NCBI GenBank assembly: GCA_963806455.1
Contig: CAWDXZ010000005.1
Span: 434,001 to 498,000, forward strand
Direction of reading: 5' to 3'
DNA length: 64,000 nucleotides
DNA from: Bog-756 sp963806455
GTDB lineage: Bacteria > Actinomycetota > Acidimicrobiia > Acidimicrobiales > RAAP-2
The notes beneath the pieces are model-generated. The model did not search any database. It was not told where the DNA came from and saw only the letters and a program-made list of their open reading frames with translations. The translations under genes and the position numbers were made by a program. Below are positions 33,828 through 43,393 of the stretch, one piece after another (the stretch's first letter is position 1; the number at the start of each line of letters is the position of its first letter).

Positions 33828-36410
33828 CTAATCCATCGGACGGGTGGAGATCCCAGTCGGGTCCCGTCCAGCGAGCACCCAACCGACGAGCGTGGCGACA
33901 ATCGGCATGGCGATCACGATGAGGAAGAGGTTTCCCCACGGGATGTGGTCGAGGATGTCCGACAGGCCACCCTCCAGTGAATTCGAGCGGAACCATCCGG
34001 CCAACCCGACGTAGGCGGCGACCGTCCCCAGCAGTGCACCGAGGAAGGCAAGTCCGCCGGCGGTGACCGCCGTCAGGGTGCGCCGGGTGCGGGAGCTGGC
34101 ACCGGTGGCCGTCAGGGTGCGCAGCTCGCTCGCCGCCTCGCTGCGGATGAGGCCGACGGTCATGCCGAGTATTCCGAGGGCGAGCGCGATGCCGAACACC
34201 GTGGCCCAGTTCACGATCTCGGCCGAGGTCGGCTCGTCATTCTTCGATTCCACACTCAGGTTGGCACCGGCAGCCGCAGTGTTGGCGTTCGTGATCTGGG
34301 CAGAGGTGATCGGACTGTTGGTTTGGAGGAACCAGCCGTCGAGGCTGCTGCCGGTCGCGAGGTGCAGCCGGCGTAACGCACTCTCCGTGATCACCGTGTT
34401 CGGTGCCGATGTGCCCGTGGGCAGCTGGCTCTCTTCCTGGATGACCGGGTGGGCGACGCACGAGCCGGGCGAGCAGGTGTTCGTACTCCCCGGGCCCGGG
34501 CCCCCGCCGCCAGCACCGGGACCGGTCAGCAATCCGCCGCCCTTCCCGCCGCCTCCGTAAGTCAGCTGCACCCCTGAGCCCGAGAGACCAGGGCGCGAGC
34601 TGAGGATGTCGACATCGGAAGGAATGGACGACGGGTTGATGCCGTAGGCCCTCAGGAGTGCCGGGGTCGCCACGTAGATGGCGCCGTTCCACTGGCGGCC
34701 CGAGGCGCTGGGGCTCTGCAGGTTGGCGGCGGAATTGTCGAGCTCGATGACGTCGGTGGCGCCGATGGAGGCCGCGATGGAATGGACGGCGGCCTCCTGA
34801 GACTGGATGCTCGGGACAGCGGACGTCGCCCCGTCGGGACCGCTCGGTCCTGCGCCGTTACCGAAGACGTAGTTCTGGCCGCTCGGACTCCACACGGCGA
34901 GCTCGTTCGCCGTCATGTTCGGCCCGACGTAGTCGAAGACATCGCTGTAACGGGCGACGGCAACCGCGCAGATGACCACCGCGATCAGCACGCCGACACT
35001 GATGGCCGAAAGTGCCGAGCCGGATCGGGACCGATACCGCGACAGGTCGCGGAGGGGCAGACGCACGGCGATGGACGACCTTCGCCCGACCCGGGCCAGG
35101 AGGGCCAGAAAGAAGGGCGCCACGAGGATGATCCCCACGACCAACGCGACGAATCCGGGCACCAGCCACTTCACACCACTGCCATTCCCCGCCGCGCCCG
35201 AAAGGGAGAACATGAAGAACCCGATGACGAGCGCGATGACGCCGGGAACGAACGAGCGGTGGATCTGGCGCGGCGGCGCCGGGCGTCCGGCCAGAGCGGC
35301 GACGACCGGGACGCGGGTAATGGCGCGGGCGGGATAGCTAGCAGCCACGGAGGTCGCGATGACCGCGAGCACCATCGAGGGCACGATCACGTTCCACGGC
35401 ATGGCGAACATCGGGATGAGGTGGTGCGCATGCTGCTCGTTCTCCGGACGGTAGGCGAGCCAGGCCACCAGACCCAACGCGAAGCCCACCACAGCGCCCA
35501 CTGCACCGACAATTACGCCGTTGACCTCCAGCACCAGGCGGACGTTGCGGTCGGTCGCCCCCATGGACTCGAGCATCCCGAGGGCACGCATTCGGCGCTG
35601 CGCCAGCACCGTGAAACCACCGATCGACACCAGCGCGATCAGCAGCATGCCGACCGTCGCCAGGGCCAGCACAAGGGTCTCGGGGTTGACCAAGTTGTTG
35701 TTGGCGACGGATGCGGGCGTCGAGACATTGGAACCGATACGGGCCGGATTCACACCCCGTGCGTCGAAGAGGACGCTCACCGTGGTCGGGTTCTGCACCT
35801 GCCCGGGCGGAACCAACGCGAACTCATCGAGCAGGCTCTGGGGGTTCTGCACGATACCGACGACCGTCTTGCCCTCCTGTGGCCAGATGTCGCCGACTCT
35901 CAGTTGGCGCGCTGATGCCAGCCCGGGAGTGAGAGCGATCTGGTCCGGTCCCGTCGGATAGTGCCCGGAGAGGAGCTCGAGCATCGGCCCGCCGTAGGGG
36001 CCGTGCGGGTCCTGGGATCGAAGCTGATACGTCTGGGTGCTGCCGGGAACGTTGAAGGTCTCGTTGTCGATGACCTGGACCGTGCCGAAGCGATGTTCCA
36101 GCGCGGCGATCTGGGCGGCCACCACGCGTGGATCGGGGGGCTGGTTTCCCGTGTTCGTGAAGGTGGCCAGGTCCTGCGCCGTGCCGAACCCGGCGTTGAC
36201 CGGAGGTGCAGTGTTCGTGGCCACGGCCGCGCCGACCATGACAGCGGCCACCGCCACGATGACGAGGAGCAGGATGAGCAGCTGTTGACGCCACTCGCGC
36301 TTGAAGAGGCGCCAAGCCCAGCGGATCATGGCGCGCCGGGCCGCCACACCACCGGTCGATGGTTCAGGGGCCGACCGGGCGGCTGGGCCTTCGAGGGTTC
36401 CGACGCTCAT
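33828..36410 (-). CDS. ABC transporter permease, FtsX/MacB type
   Basis: An 860-residue inner-membrane protein. One span lies near the N-terminus (LLILLLVIVAVAAVMVG, about residue 38), then a large extracytoplasmic domain. A FtsX block of three spans follows (around residues 250-370), then another large outer domain with Gly-rich linkers, and a final three-span FtsX block (about 730-855). Such permeases work with LolD/MacB-type ATPases in export of peptides, lipids or lipoproteins, or as mechanotransmitters. The ATG overlaps the ATPase stop (ATGA), so it is the third gene of the PadR operon. Substrate unknown. Confidence 0.92.
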   Translation of the reverse strand: MSVGTLEGPAARSAPEPSTGGVAARRAMIRWAWRLFKREWRQQLLILLLVIVAVAAVMVGAAVATNTAPPVNAGFGTAQDLATFTNTGNQPPDPRVVAAQIAALEHRFGTVQVIDNETFNVPGSTQTYQLRSQDPHGPYGGPMLELLSGHYPTGPDQIALTPGLASARQLRVGDIWPQEGKTVVGIVQNPQSLLDEFALVPPGQVQNPTTVSVLFDARGVNPARIGSNVSTPASVANNNLVNPETLVLALATVGMLLIALVSIGGFTVLAQRRMRALGMLESMGATDRNVRLVLEVNGVIVGAVGAVVGFALGLVAWLAYRPENEQHAHHLIPMFAMPWNVIVPSMVLAVIATSVAASYPARAITRVPVVAALAGRPAPPRQIHRSFVPGVIALVIGFFMFSLSGAAGNGSGVKWLVPGFVALVVGIILVAPFFLALLARVGRRSSIAVRLPLRDLSRYRSRSGSALSAISVGVLIAVVICAVAVARYSDVFDYVGPNMTANELAVWSPSGQNYVFGNGAGPSGPDGATSAVPSIQSQEAAVHSIAASIGATDVIELDNSAANLQSPSASGRQWNGAIYVATPALLRAYGINPSSIPSDVDILSSRPGLSGSGVQLTYGGGGKGGGLLTGPGAGGGGPGPGSTNTCSPGSCVAHPVIQEESQLPTGTSAPNTVITESALRRLHLATGSSLDGWFLQTNSPITSAQITNANTAAAGANLSVESKNDEPTSAEIVNWATVFGIALALGILGMTVGLIRSEAASELRTLTATGASSRTRRTLTAVTAGGLAFLGALLGTVAAYVGLAGWFRSNSLEGGLSDILDHIPWGNLFLIVIAMPIVATLVGWVLAGRDPTGISTRPMD

Positions 36411-37126
36411 CGGTTCGGGCGGGCGAGGAGCGCTTCGGGCCCCTCGGCCGGCAGGGTCTGGTCCACGACGCGGCCGTCGCGTAGGAAGACCACACGGTCG
36501 GCCCACGAGGCGAGCTGGGCGTCGTGGGTCACCACGACGGCTGCCATACCGCGGTGGCAGGCGGCGAGGATCAGGCGCATGACGGCCTCGGCGTTGGTGG
36601 AATCGAGCGCGCCCGAGGGCTCGTCGGCCAGGAGTAGCTGGCGCCCGCCGACCACGGCCCGGGCGATGGCGACCCGCTGGCGCTGGCCCCCCGACAGCTG
36701 GTCGGGGTAGTGCGACGCCCGGTCCTTCAGCCCGAAGTCGTCGAGCGACTCGAGCGCCACCGCCTGGGCCTTGCGGGCGGAGATGCCGTCCAGCTCGAGA
36801 GGGAGGGAGACGTTCTCCACCGCACTGAGGCCGGCCAGCAGGTTGTAGTCCTGGAAGACGTACCCGATGGACTGGCGGCGCAGGCGCGCCCTGCCGTTGC
36901 GCGAGAGTGAGGACAGCGGCCTGCCGCCGACGTAGACCTCGCCCCTCGTGGGCTCCTCGAGACTGCCGGCGATGGTCAGCAGAGTGCTCTTGCCCGAGCC
37001 GCTGGCCCCCATGATGGCTACCAACGATCCGGCGTCGACCGAGAGTTCGATGTGCTGGAGGGCGTGCACCTCTGTGGCCCCTTCTCCGTAGACCTTGGAG
37101 ATGTCGCGTAGTTCGAGATAGCTCAT
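36407..37126 (-). CDS. ABC transporter ATP-binding protein (LolD/MacB type)
   Basis: A 239-residue ATPase with Walker A GASGSGKST (40-48), Q-loop GYVFQDYNLL (88-97), signature LSGGQRQRVAIARA (144-157) and Walker B LLLADEPSGALD (164-175). The GALD after Walker B is typical of the MacB/LolD/FtsE group that pairs with FtsX permeases. Overlaps of ATGA type with both padR and the permease gene show one coupled operon. The operon is likely controlled by the PadR protein through the palindrome at 37724-37750. Confidence 0.95.
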   Translation of the reverse strand: MSYLELRDISKVYGEGATEVHALQHIELSVDAGSLVAIMGASGSGKSTLLTIAGSLEEPTRGEVYVGGRPLSSLSRNGRARLRRQSIGYVFQDYNLLAGLSAVENVSLPLELDGISARKAQAVALESLDDFGLKDRASHYPDQLSGGQRQRVAIARAVVGGRQLLLADEPSGALDSTNAEAVMRLILAACHRGMAAVVVTHDAQLASWADRVVFLRDGRVVDQTLPAEGPEALLARPNR

Positions 37127-37710
37127 TGGGGAGTTCCTGCCTTGCGCCGGACCTTCGGGAGGGGGAACGACTGCAAGGCCGGCGCCTCAGCACCCGCAGC
37201 GGCTCGCTTGAGACGACCGTCGGCTGTGTCCAGCCACCTGATAAGCGAGTCGAGCCTGAAGAGCTCGGCGTCGACAACCAGGGCGAAATAGAGGTCGAAC
37301 CGGGACTCGTCCTCCTTCAGCCGCGTCCACTGCTGCATGAGCTCGACGAGATAGCGCCGGTGCACCTGCACCACGTCGTGAGCATTCACACCGGGAAGCT
37401 CCAGTGCGACCAGGACCTTGATGACGAGCTCGTCCCGGGGCGGGGACGAGAAGTCGGGTGGCGTACGGAGCCACCTGGCGAGCTCCGCCTCACCATCCTC
37501 GGTGATGTGGAAGGTCTTCTGGGGTCCCTGGTCGGGCGAGTCCTCGGACTCGACGAGCCCGTCCCGCTCGAGGCGCTGGAGGGTGGTGTACACCTGCCCG
37601 ACGTTGAGCGGCCACACCTCGCCGGTGCGGGCCTCGAATTCCTGCCGCAGCTGCAGTCCGTACTTGGGCTTCTCGCTGAGCAGGGCCAACAGGGCGTGAC
37701 GGACGCTCAT
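37123..37710 (-). CDS. PadR family transcriptional regulator
   Basis: A 195-residue regulator. The N-terminal winged helix reads VRHALLALLSEKPKYGLQLRQEFEARTG with recognition region VGQVYTTLQRLERDGLVES, and the rest is the helical C-terminal dimerisation domain (PadR_C / Vir-type). PadR proteins often repress ABC-exporter operons and respond to the exported compound. Here the gene heads an operon with an ATPase and a FtsX permease and has a long palindrome 14 bases before its ATG. The ligand is unknown. Confidence 0.95.
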   Translation of the reverse strand: MSVRHALLALLSEKPKYGLQLRQEFEARTGEVWPLNVGQVYTTLQRLERDGLVESEDSPDQGPQKTFHITEDGEAELARWLRTPPDFSSPPRDELVIKVLVALELPGVNAHDVVQVHRRYLVELMQQWTRLKEDESRFDLYFALVVDAELFRLDSLIRWLDTADGRLKRAAAGAEAPALQSFPLPKVRRKAGTPQ

Positions 37711-37723
37711 GGTGTTCTCTTTC

Positions 37724-37750
37724 GACGTAACATACTTGGTATCCTACGTC
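37724..37750. promoter_or_regulatory. 27-bp palindrome upstream of padR
   Basis: Nested inverted repeats: the outer arms GACGTA / TACGTC and the inner ATAC-TTG-GTAT share one centre, with only the two spacer bases on each side unmatched. It ends 14 bases before the padR start. The position and symmetry fit an autoregulatory PadR operator. Confidence 0.7.
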
Positions 37751-38461
37751 ATAGGCTGCCACTTGCCCAGGGGCTCATCCAGTGTCGTCATGGCTCGCAC
37801 ACACGCGGTGTCCCATGACTACGGCGACCGCAAGGCCAGAACCGTCTCGCGGAGGTACGAGATGCGTCGCACCCCTCCACGTCTGTTCGAACCGGACGTG
37901 GCGGTACGGCGGTCAGTAGGTCGAGTACCTCACCGGGTGATCTGGTCCCGATCGGTCGAAGCCCCCTTAGGCCATCGCGTCACCCGGCGACGGCGACGTG
38001 CCCTGGGATCCCCGGTGGGCCTGTACAAGGATCACGATGCTTGCTATGAGAATCCAGGGTCCCGGTCCGATCGCGGGTGCAGGAATGCGCCGGGTTCCAG
38101 TGGTGGAGTGCCGCTCAGGCAGGAGGCCCGAACGCTCCAGGGCTCCTGCCGGAAGGAAGGGCACCTGGAAGGAGAAGGAAAGGCACCTGGCAGGAGAACG
38201 AGCGGTGGTGGTTCGTGCGCCGGCGGCGCCCGCGCCAGTTCGCACGTCATAACTGATGACACACTGCCGGGCCGTGGAGCATCTGGGCGGCTCCCCGGCC
38301 CACCTCGCCGCCCTGGTTACTCTGGAATGACCACCTACTGTGAATTGTGCGCGCCGCTCAAACCGCCGCGTGACAACATGGCGAGACATAAGGTTCAAGA
38401 GGCACCGGTTACCGGACAACTGAATGACGCCGGAGGTTTCTCATTTCCATGGAGTAGGTCG
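37751..38461. other. Intergenic region upstream of the amine oxidase gene
   Basis: About 710 bases. The amine oxidase frame happens to stay open through it, but its composition there (many Arg, Gly, Pro) is that of noncoding sequence. A weak direct repeat of GGCACCTGG followed by AGGAGAA occurs twice near 38160-38205. An in-frame ATG at 38378 could extend the oxidase by 28 residues. Nothing else is recognised. Confidence 0.45.
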
Positions 38462-39817
38462 GTGACCAATGTGAACAGGATCTCAGTCGATGTCGCCGTC
38501 GTTGGCGCGGGTCTCGCGGGGCTCACCGCCTCAGTGAGCTTGGCCGACGAAGGTCGCTCAGTCGTGGTCCTCGAGGCGGATGCGAGGGTCGGGGGTCGGA
38601 CGCTCAACCATGACTTGGGTGGCGGGAAGGTGGTCGAGGTCGGTGGTCAATGGGTTGGCCCCACACAGAACCATCTGATCGATCTGGCCACTCGCCTGCA
38701 AGTGGGCACCTTTCCGACTTACACGGCGGGCAAGGCCGTCGCCATGTTGGGTGGCACACGCAGCGTGTATCAACACGTACCCAGGCTGTCCCCCTTCGGG
38801 CTGGTGGACTCTGGTCTGACGCTGGCTCGACTGGACCGGCTCGCACGACGGATCGACGTCGAATGCCCCTGGTTGGACCGAAGTGGGCTCGATGAAGTCA
38901 CCATGGCCAGTTGGATGCGTGACCATGTCCACACCAAATTGGCACGAACAATGCTTGAGCTCTTGATCGAGAACGTCTTCACCTGTACACCTGCGGACAT
39001 CTCTGTCCTTCATGTCCTCGCCTGCGTGCGATCCGCTCGAGGTCTTAGCCCCATGATCCGCACCCGGGGCGGCGCGGAGGACGCTCGATTCATCGGGGGT
39101 TCACAGCTCTTGAGCCTGCGCATGGCCGAGCATTTGGGTCCCCAAACGGTGGTTCTCCAGTCACCCGTTCGCACCATCACCCAGTCGTCCGATCGGGTTC
39201 AGGTGAAGGCAGAGGGAATTGAGGTCTCGGCGACACACGCCATCGTGACCTTGCCCCCCACGCTCGCCGGACGAATCGCCTATGACCCCCCGCTACCCTC
39301 GGAACGAGATCAGCTAACCCAGCGCACCCCGATGGGCTCGATCATCAAGTGCCTCGCCATCTACGAGGAGCCCTTCTGGCGGGACGACAACTACAACGGG
39401 CAGGCGGTTGCCGATCAACTGGCCGTGCACGCGACCTTCGACAATTCACCTCCTGATGGCTCTCCTGGAATCCTGCTCGGATTTCTCACCGCTCGCAGCG
39501 CGCGCTCGCTGGCAAGAGTGGATGAGACGGAACGTCGCCGAGCAGTCCTGAGCTCCCTTGCCGCGTTCTTTGGCCCACGTGCAGCTCACCCAACGGACTA
39601 TGTTGAGATGGACTGGTCGGCACAGGAATGGACCCGTGGATGTTACGGGGCCCACTTCGCACCCGGCGTGTGGACCGGTTACGGAGCGGCGCTACGTGCA
39701 CCCGTCGGTAGAATCCACTGGGCGGGAGCCGAGTCAGCCGTCTCTTGGATCGGTTACATGGAGGGTGCCGTGCAATCTGGGCGCCGGGCTGCGGCCGAAG
39801 TCCTCGACCGATCCTGA
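38462..39817 (+). CDS. Flavin monoamine oxidase family protein
   Basis: A 451-residue FAD enzyme that would oxidise an amine to an imine with release of peroxide. The N-terminal FAD site is VAVVGAGLAGLTASVSLAD followed by VVLEADARVGGR (near 34-45) and GGQWVGPTQNHL. The C-terminal FAD contact is IHWAGAESAVSWIGYMEGAVQSG. These match bacterial putrescine/tyramine-type and MAO-like oxidases. The GTG at 38462 has GGAG upstream; ATG at 38378 is an alternative. Codon use seems less GC-rich than in neighbours, hinting at acquisition. It stands alone; substrate unknown. Confidence 0.9.
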   Translation: MTNVNRISVDVAVVGAGLAGLTASVSLADEGRSVVVLEADARVGGRTLNHDLGGGKVVEVGGQWVGPTQNHLIDLATRLQVGTFPTYTAGKAVAMLGGTRSVYQHVPRLSPFGLVDSGLTLARLDRLARRIDVECPWLDRSGLDEVTMASWMRDHVHTKLARTMLELLIENVFTCTPADISVLHVLACVRSARGLSPMIRTRGGAEDARFIGGSQLLSLRMAEHLGPQTVVLQSPVRTITQSSDRVQVKAEGIEVSATHAIVTLPPTLAGRIAYDPPLPSERDQLTQRTPMGSIIKCLAIYEEPFWRDDNYNGQAVADQLAVHATFDNSPPDGSPGILLGFLTARSARSLARVDETERRRAVLSSLAAFFGPRAAHPTDYVEMDWSAQEWTRGCYGAHFAPGVWTGYGAALRAPVGRIHWAGAESAVSWIGYMEGAVQSGRRAAAEVLDRS

Positions 39818-40050
39818 TCGCTGTCTGTACTCAGCGGGAGGAGAGACCATGATCCCACCCGGTTCGTGGGCTCGATCCCTACCATTCGCTGCGCCGTGGC
39901 TCGGGCGTCGGCGTCGTCCGCTCACGACAGCTTCGACCGGCCGGAGTTGGAGGGCCACCGGGCCGGGAACGGACCCGACCGGGACGGTGCCGAGCCTGGC
40001 AGGATGTCCGCCTGCAGAAACGTCCGGAGTTTGCGCGGTTCTCATCGGCG

Positions 40051-40956
40051 CTATGTAGATTGCGGTTGACCAGTCCCGGATTCGAGCCGATCGAGCTCCG
40101 CATCGAGCTCCCGGGTTCGCTGCTCTTCGACGCGAACCCAGCGGGTGGCGACGGGGATCATGGCGATGAACATCAAGGCGTCTCCTCCGACCCACATGAT
40201 GGCGCCACCGATGTGAAGATCGGTGAGGCGCGATGGTCCCCAGGCTCGAGTGAAGGTGTCATAGAAGGAGAACATCTCGTGTGCTGCCGCGGTCAACGCC
40301 AGACCGGTGAACGTGTCCACCGGGACGGCTAGCGCCAGGTATACGAGCTGCAGGGGTGGTGACAACGGGTGGCGGGAGGGTTCGATCCCCACGACCGGAC
40401 GCCAGAAGAGGTAGCCGACGACGATGAAGGCAAGGTGCTCGTTGTCGTGGACCAGGTCGTTGGTGAGTGTGTAGTTGAAGAAGCTGGTGAGGTGCGTGAA
40501 GGGGATGAGCACGGCGTACGCCACGAAGGCGAAGACCGGATGTCCGATGATCTCCGCCACCCGCGATCCAGTAACACCATGAACCACCCGCCTGAACCGG
40601 CCACCACTGGCCCGTTGCAGAAGATCGAGGGGCGCCCCCATCGCGAACAGGGGGCCGGCCATCATGACCAGCATCAGGTGTTGGATCATGTGGTCGTAGA
40701 ACACCTGGTCGTCGTAGGCGCCGATGACCCCCTCGATGGCGATGAAGGTGGCGAGAAGCCCGGCGAGGAACGCTCCCGTGCGGCGAGAAGACCAGGGTGT
40801 TCCCTCGATCCGCCTGACCCGCCATGCCCCCCACACATACAGGCCGCCGGCCGCCAGCAATAGGATGGATGGCACCCACCCGAGCTGGGTGGTGCCGAGG
40901 CGACTCCAGTCGAGCGGCGCCATAGCGCCGACCATGGCAAAGTTCAGCGACGGCAT
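40051..40956 (-). CDS. ctaG: Cytochrome c oxidase assembly protein, CtaG/Caa3 type
   Basis: A 301-residue membrane protein of the Caa3_CtaG family with about seven spans, starting at WVPSILLLAAGGLYVWGAW. Conserved His-rich motifs are visible: YDDQVFYDHMIQHLMLVMMAGPL near residue 83 and the later VHDNEHLAFIVVGYLFW and TLTNDL stretch, typical copper or haem contacts. It is needed for copper-centre assembly of caa3-type oxidase in relatives. It starts one base after the SCO1 gene stop, so the two form a copper-delivery operon. No oxidase subunit genes lie in the window. Confidence 0.92.
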   Translation of the reverse strand: MPSLNFAMVGAMAPLDWSRLGTTQLGWVPSILLLAAGGLYVWGAWRVRRIEGTPWSSRRTGAFLAGLLATFIAIEGVIGAYDDQVFYDHMIQHLMLVMMAGPLFAMGAPLDLLQRASGGRFRRVVHGVTGSRVAEIIGHPVFAFVAYAVLIPFTHLTSFFNYTLTNDLVHDNEHLAFIVVGYLFWRPVVGIEPSRHPLSPPLQLVYLALAVPVDTFTGLALTAAAHEMFSFYDTFTRAWGPSRLTDLHIGGAIMWVGGDALMFIAMIPVATRWVRVEEQRTRELDAELDRLESGTGQPQST

Positions 40957-40957
40957 C

Positions 40958-41734
40958 TTAGGATCCGACCGCCGGCAGCGGCGCCCGCAGCAGCCAGGCC
41001 ACGGCTTGGATTCCCTGGTCCGCCGTCCAGCCCGGTTGGAGCGGGCGCTTCTGGTGTGCAATGCCCTCATCGGAGAGGAAATGCTGGAGCTGCGTGGGCA
41101 GCTTCCCGGAGTAGTCGGGGGCGGCGGTGGTGGCGAAGACCTCATGGCCGGAGGGATCGAGGAAGACGAAGCCGTCCGAGTGGTTGACGTCGTAGGTGAG
41201 AGGCTGGTGAGTGAGCCAGTCGATGGCCGGGGGGCTGCCCTGGGGGACCATTTGGTAGGAGATGCCGAAGAACTTCGCCACCGTGGCCAGCTCATCCGGC
41301 GACTCGGTCACCAGCTCCCAGGTCGCACCGGTGACCCTGGCATAGGCCGACAGCCGAGCGGGCGTGTCACGGCCCGGGTCGACGGAGAGCTCCACGATGA
41401 CCAGTTTGGAGCGCTGTCCGGCCTGATCGACCGATCGCTGGACGGCGCCGAGGTTCGCAGTCGTCATCGGGCAGATATCCGAACAGAGCGTGAGGAACGG
41501 TACGAGCATCACGTTCCGACCGTGCAGCGACGCCAGGTCGAACGTGCGGCCGTGCTGATCGGTGAGAGGAACAGTCGCAACCCTGGTCGGTACTGTCAGA
41601 TCCACGGTGGCGCCGAAGCTCGCCGGGGGCGTCGGCGGGGGCCCGGTTGAGCAGGCGGCCCCGACGAATCCAACCAGAATTACAGCACGAAGGGCGAGGC
41701 CTCGACCTGCTCGGATGCTCCGATCCAGGCTCAT
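40958..41734 (-). CDS. SCO1/SenC family copper chaperone, lipoprotein
   Basis: A 258-residue exported protein with lipobox VGAAC (Cys28) and a thioredoxin-like SCO domain. The copper ligands are the pair in LTLCSDICPM (Cys84, Cys88) and a distal His in YDVNHSDGFVF (His185). SCO proteins load copper into the CuA centre of cytochrome oxidase or keep its cysteines reduced. It is followed at once by ctaG. A BlaI/CopY-like dyad lies 14 bases before its ATG, suggesting repression. The C-terminal 60 residues extend past the usual domain end. Confidence 0.93.
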   Translation of the reverse strand: MSLDRSIRAGRGLALRAVILVGFVGAACSTGPPPTPPASFGATVDLTVPTRVATVPLTDQHGRTFDLASLHGRNVMLVPFLTLCSDICPMTTANLGAVQRSVDQAGQRSKLVIVELSVDPGRDTPARLSAYARVTGATWELVTESPDELATVAKFFGISYQMVPQGSPPAIDWLTHQPLTYDVNHSDGFVFLDPSGHEVFATTAAPDYSGKLPTQLQHFLSDEGIAHQKRPLQPGWTADQGIQAVAWLLRAPLPAVGS

Positions 41735-41747
41735 ACGGCGAACGTAA

Positions 41748-41763
41748 TACTACGTTTGCAGTA
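41748..41763. promoter_or_regulatory. BlaI/CopY-like operator upstream of the SCO1-ctaG operon
   Basis: TACTACGTTTGCAGTA reads as an inverted repeat (TACTAC / GCAGTA, five of six positions matched), close to the BlaI/MecI/CopY consensus TACTAC-N4-GTAGTA. An overlapping perfect dyad AACGTA-ATAC-TACGTT lies at 41741-41756. It begins 14 bases from the SCO1 start. No BlaI gene is in the window, so the binder must be elsewhere. Confidence 0.5.
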
Positions 41764-41891
41764 GGACAAATCGCGGAATGACCGGCGATTCGAGCCCACG
41801 GCGCCGGACCGGGCTTCTCATGGATTTCTAACATTTCTCGGTTAAGACGTCCGTGTCAGTGTGCAGTTCAAATCGAGTTGGAGGAAGGTCC

Positions 41892-43079
41892 ATGCTCAGG
41901 AGGCTTGTCCTTGCCGTAACCGTATTGACGTCCGCCACGGTGGTTGGGGGCAGCGCCTTCGCCGGGGGACCGAGTGCCGGGGCGACGACCACGGTCACTG
42001 TCGAATCGAACCTGTGCTACCAGCCTCACCATGGGAGTTGCGTGGACGGTGTCAGCCACGAATTCGATGCCTATCTCCCGGCGGGAGCCACCCAGAGGAC
42101 CGCTGGGATCATCCTCATCCACGGTGGAAGCTTCATCGGCGGCGACAAGGCCGTTTTCGCCAGTATCGGAACGAAGCTGGCCGCTGACGGTATGGCGGCA
42201 TTTTCGATCAACTACCGGCTCGACTCCTCGACAGTGGTGGGCTTTCCCATGGAGTCCCAGGACGTGATGGCAGCCATCAGCTACATCCGCGCCCACGCCA
42301 GGTCCTTCAACGTCGACTCCACCCGGTTGGCGTCGTTCGGCAGCTCGGCGGGCGCCACGTTGGCCGTCTACTCGGCGATGAAGGCGCAGCAGAGTGATCC
42401 CGCTGCCCAGGTCGCTGCCGATGTCGGGTGGTCGGGCGGCTATGACTTCACCGTTGGTCCGGGCGGGGCCATCGACCCCAGCCAGCTCCAGAACATCGAG
42501 TACTACATGGGCTGCAGCGACCCGACCAGTCCAACCTGCCAGTCCACGGCTGCCGCCGCCTCGGCCGTTTCGCTGGTCGAGCCTGGTGATCCCCCCACGC
42601 TGCTGGCCAACTCGACCGATTACAAGGTGGGTTGTGAGATCGTCGCTCCATCCCAGGCCACGGAAATGGCCTCCGATCTGACCAACGACGGTGTACCCGC
42701 CCAGCTGGACCTGAACAGTGAGTGCGCCCACGCCATCGGGTACGCCAACATCGAACTGGCCCCCACGATCACTTTCCTTGAAGCCCATCTCTTCGTGGCA
42801 CCGACCATCACCTCACGGTCCTCGAAGACGTTCCGAGCCGGTATGGCCTCCACATTCACGGTCAAGTCGAAGGCCAACCCCACCGCGACCATCACCGAGG
42901 CCGGCCTGCTCCCTCAAGGAGTCGCTCTTGTCGATCAAGGCAACGGTGACGCCACTATCGGCGGAACTCCGCAGACCGGGGCCGTGGGCAACTATCCGAT
43001 CGTCATCACCGCGAGCAACGGTGGTTCACCCGATGGAGTCCAGCACTTCACCTTGACGGTGTCCGCGCCCCACAAGTAG
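41892..43079 (+). CDS. Exported alpha/beta-hydrolase (esterase/lipase) with C-terminal Ig-like domain
   Basis: A 395-residue protein. A signal peptide (MLRRLVLAVTVLTSATVVGGSAFAGG) precedes an alpha/beta-hydrolase with the oxyanion motif ILIHGGSFIGG (near 85) and nucleophile elbow FGSSAGAT (Ser near 157), as in the hormone-sensitive-lipase family. The conserved late His is present as SECAHAIGY. From about residue 300, the segment from APTITSRSSKTFRAG to HFTLTVSAP is a putative Ig-like (He_PIG) domain for surface binding. The ATG at 41892 has GGAGGAAGG upstream. It diverges from the SCO1-ctaG operon. Confidence 0.88.
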   Translation: MLRRLVLAVTVLTSATVVGGSAFAGGPSAGATTTVTVESNLCYQPHHGSCVDGVSHEFDAYLPAGATQRTAGIILIHGGSFIGGDKAVFASIGTKLAADGMAAFSINYRLDSSTVVGFPMESQDVMAAISYIRAHARSFNVDSTRLASFGSSAGATLAVYSAMKAQQSDPAAQVAADVGWSGGYDFTVGPGGAIDPSQLQNIEYYMGCSDPTSPTCQSTAAAASAVSLVEPGDPPTLLANSTDYKVGCEIVAPSQATEMASDLTNDGVPAQLDLNSECAHAIGYANIELAPTITFLEAHLFVAPTITSRSSKTFRAGMASTFTVKSKANPTATITEAGLLPQGVALVDQGNGDATIGGTPQTGAVGNYPIVITASNGGSPDGVQHFTLTVSAPHK

Positions 43080-43393
43080 TCGCCAACGGGTCGATTCGTG
43101 CCGGTCCCTCGTGGCCTCGGCCGCCGGTGACGTAGCCGCGTTCTCCCCACCGCGACGCGACCGGTCACGGGCCGCTGCGCTGCCCATGGACCTTCACCGA
43201 CGAGGGCGTCGAACGCGGCCAACCTGGTTTGCGCCGATGAACGAGGGGTAGAGACCCATCCGGCTTCAGCATGGTTCAACCTTCAGAAAGGGGCGCCCTG
43301 ACAGCCATCGACGCTTCGTAGCGCTGCTGCCGCTGAACGCGGACGGGGAAGTGTCATCAGCAGAGACGACGTATCTAGAAAGGAAATGGAACG
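43080..43393. other. Intergenic region before the small hydrophobic protein
   Basis: About 314 bases after the esterase stop. I find no gene; the last 40 bases become A-rich and contain the AGAAAGGAAATGG ribosome-binding region of the next small gene. Confidence 0.5.

Noticed and set aside
33828..37277. Single 1149-codon permease frame
   Set aside because: Its first part overlaps the ABC ATPase gene in another frame; the ATGA overlap at 36407-36410 marks the true permease start.
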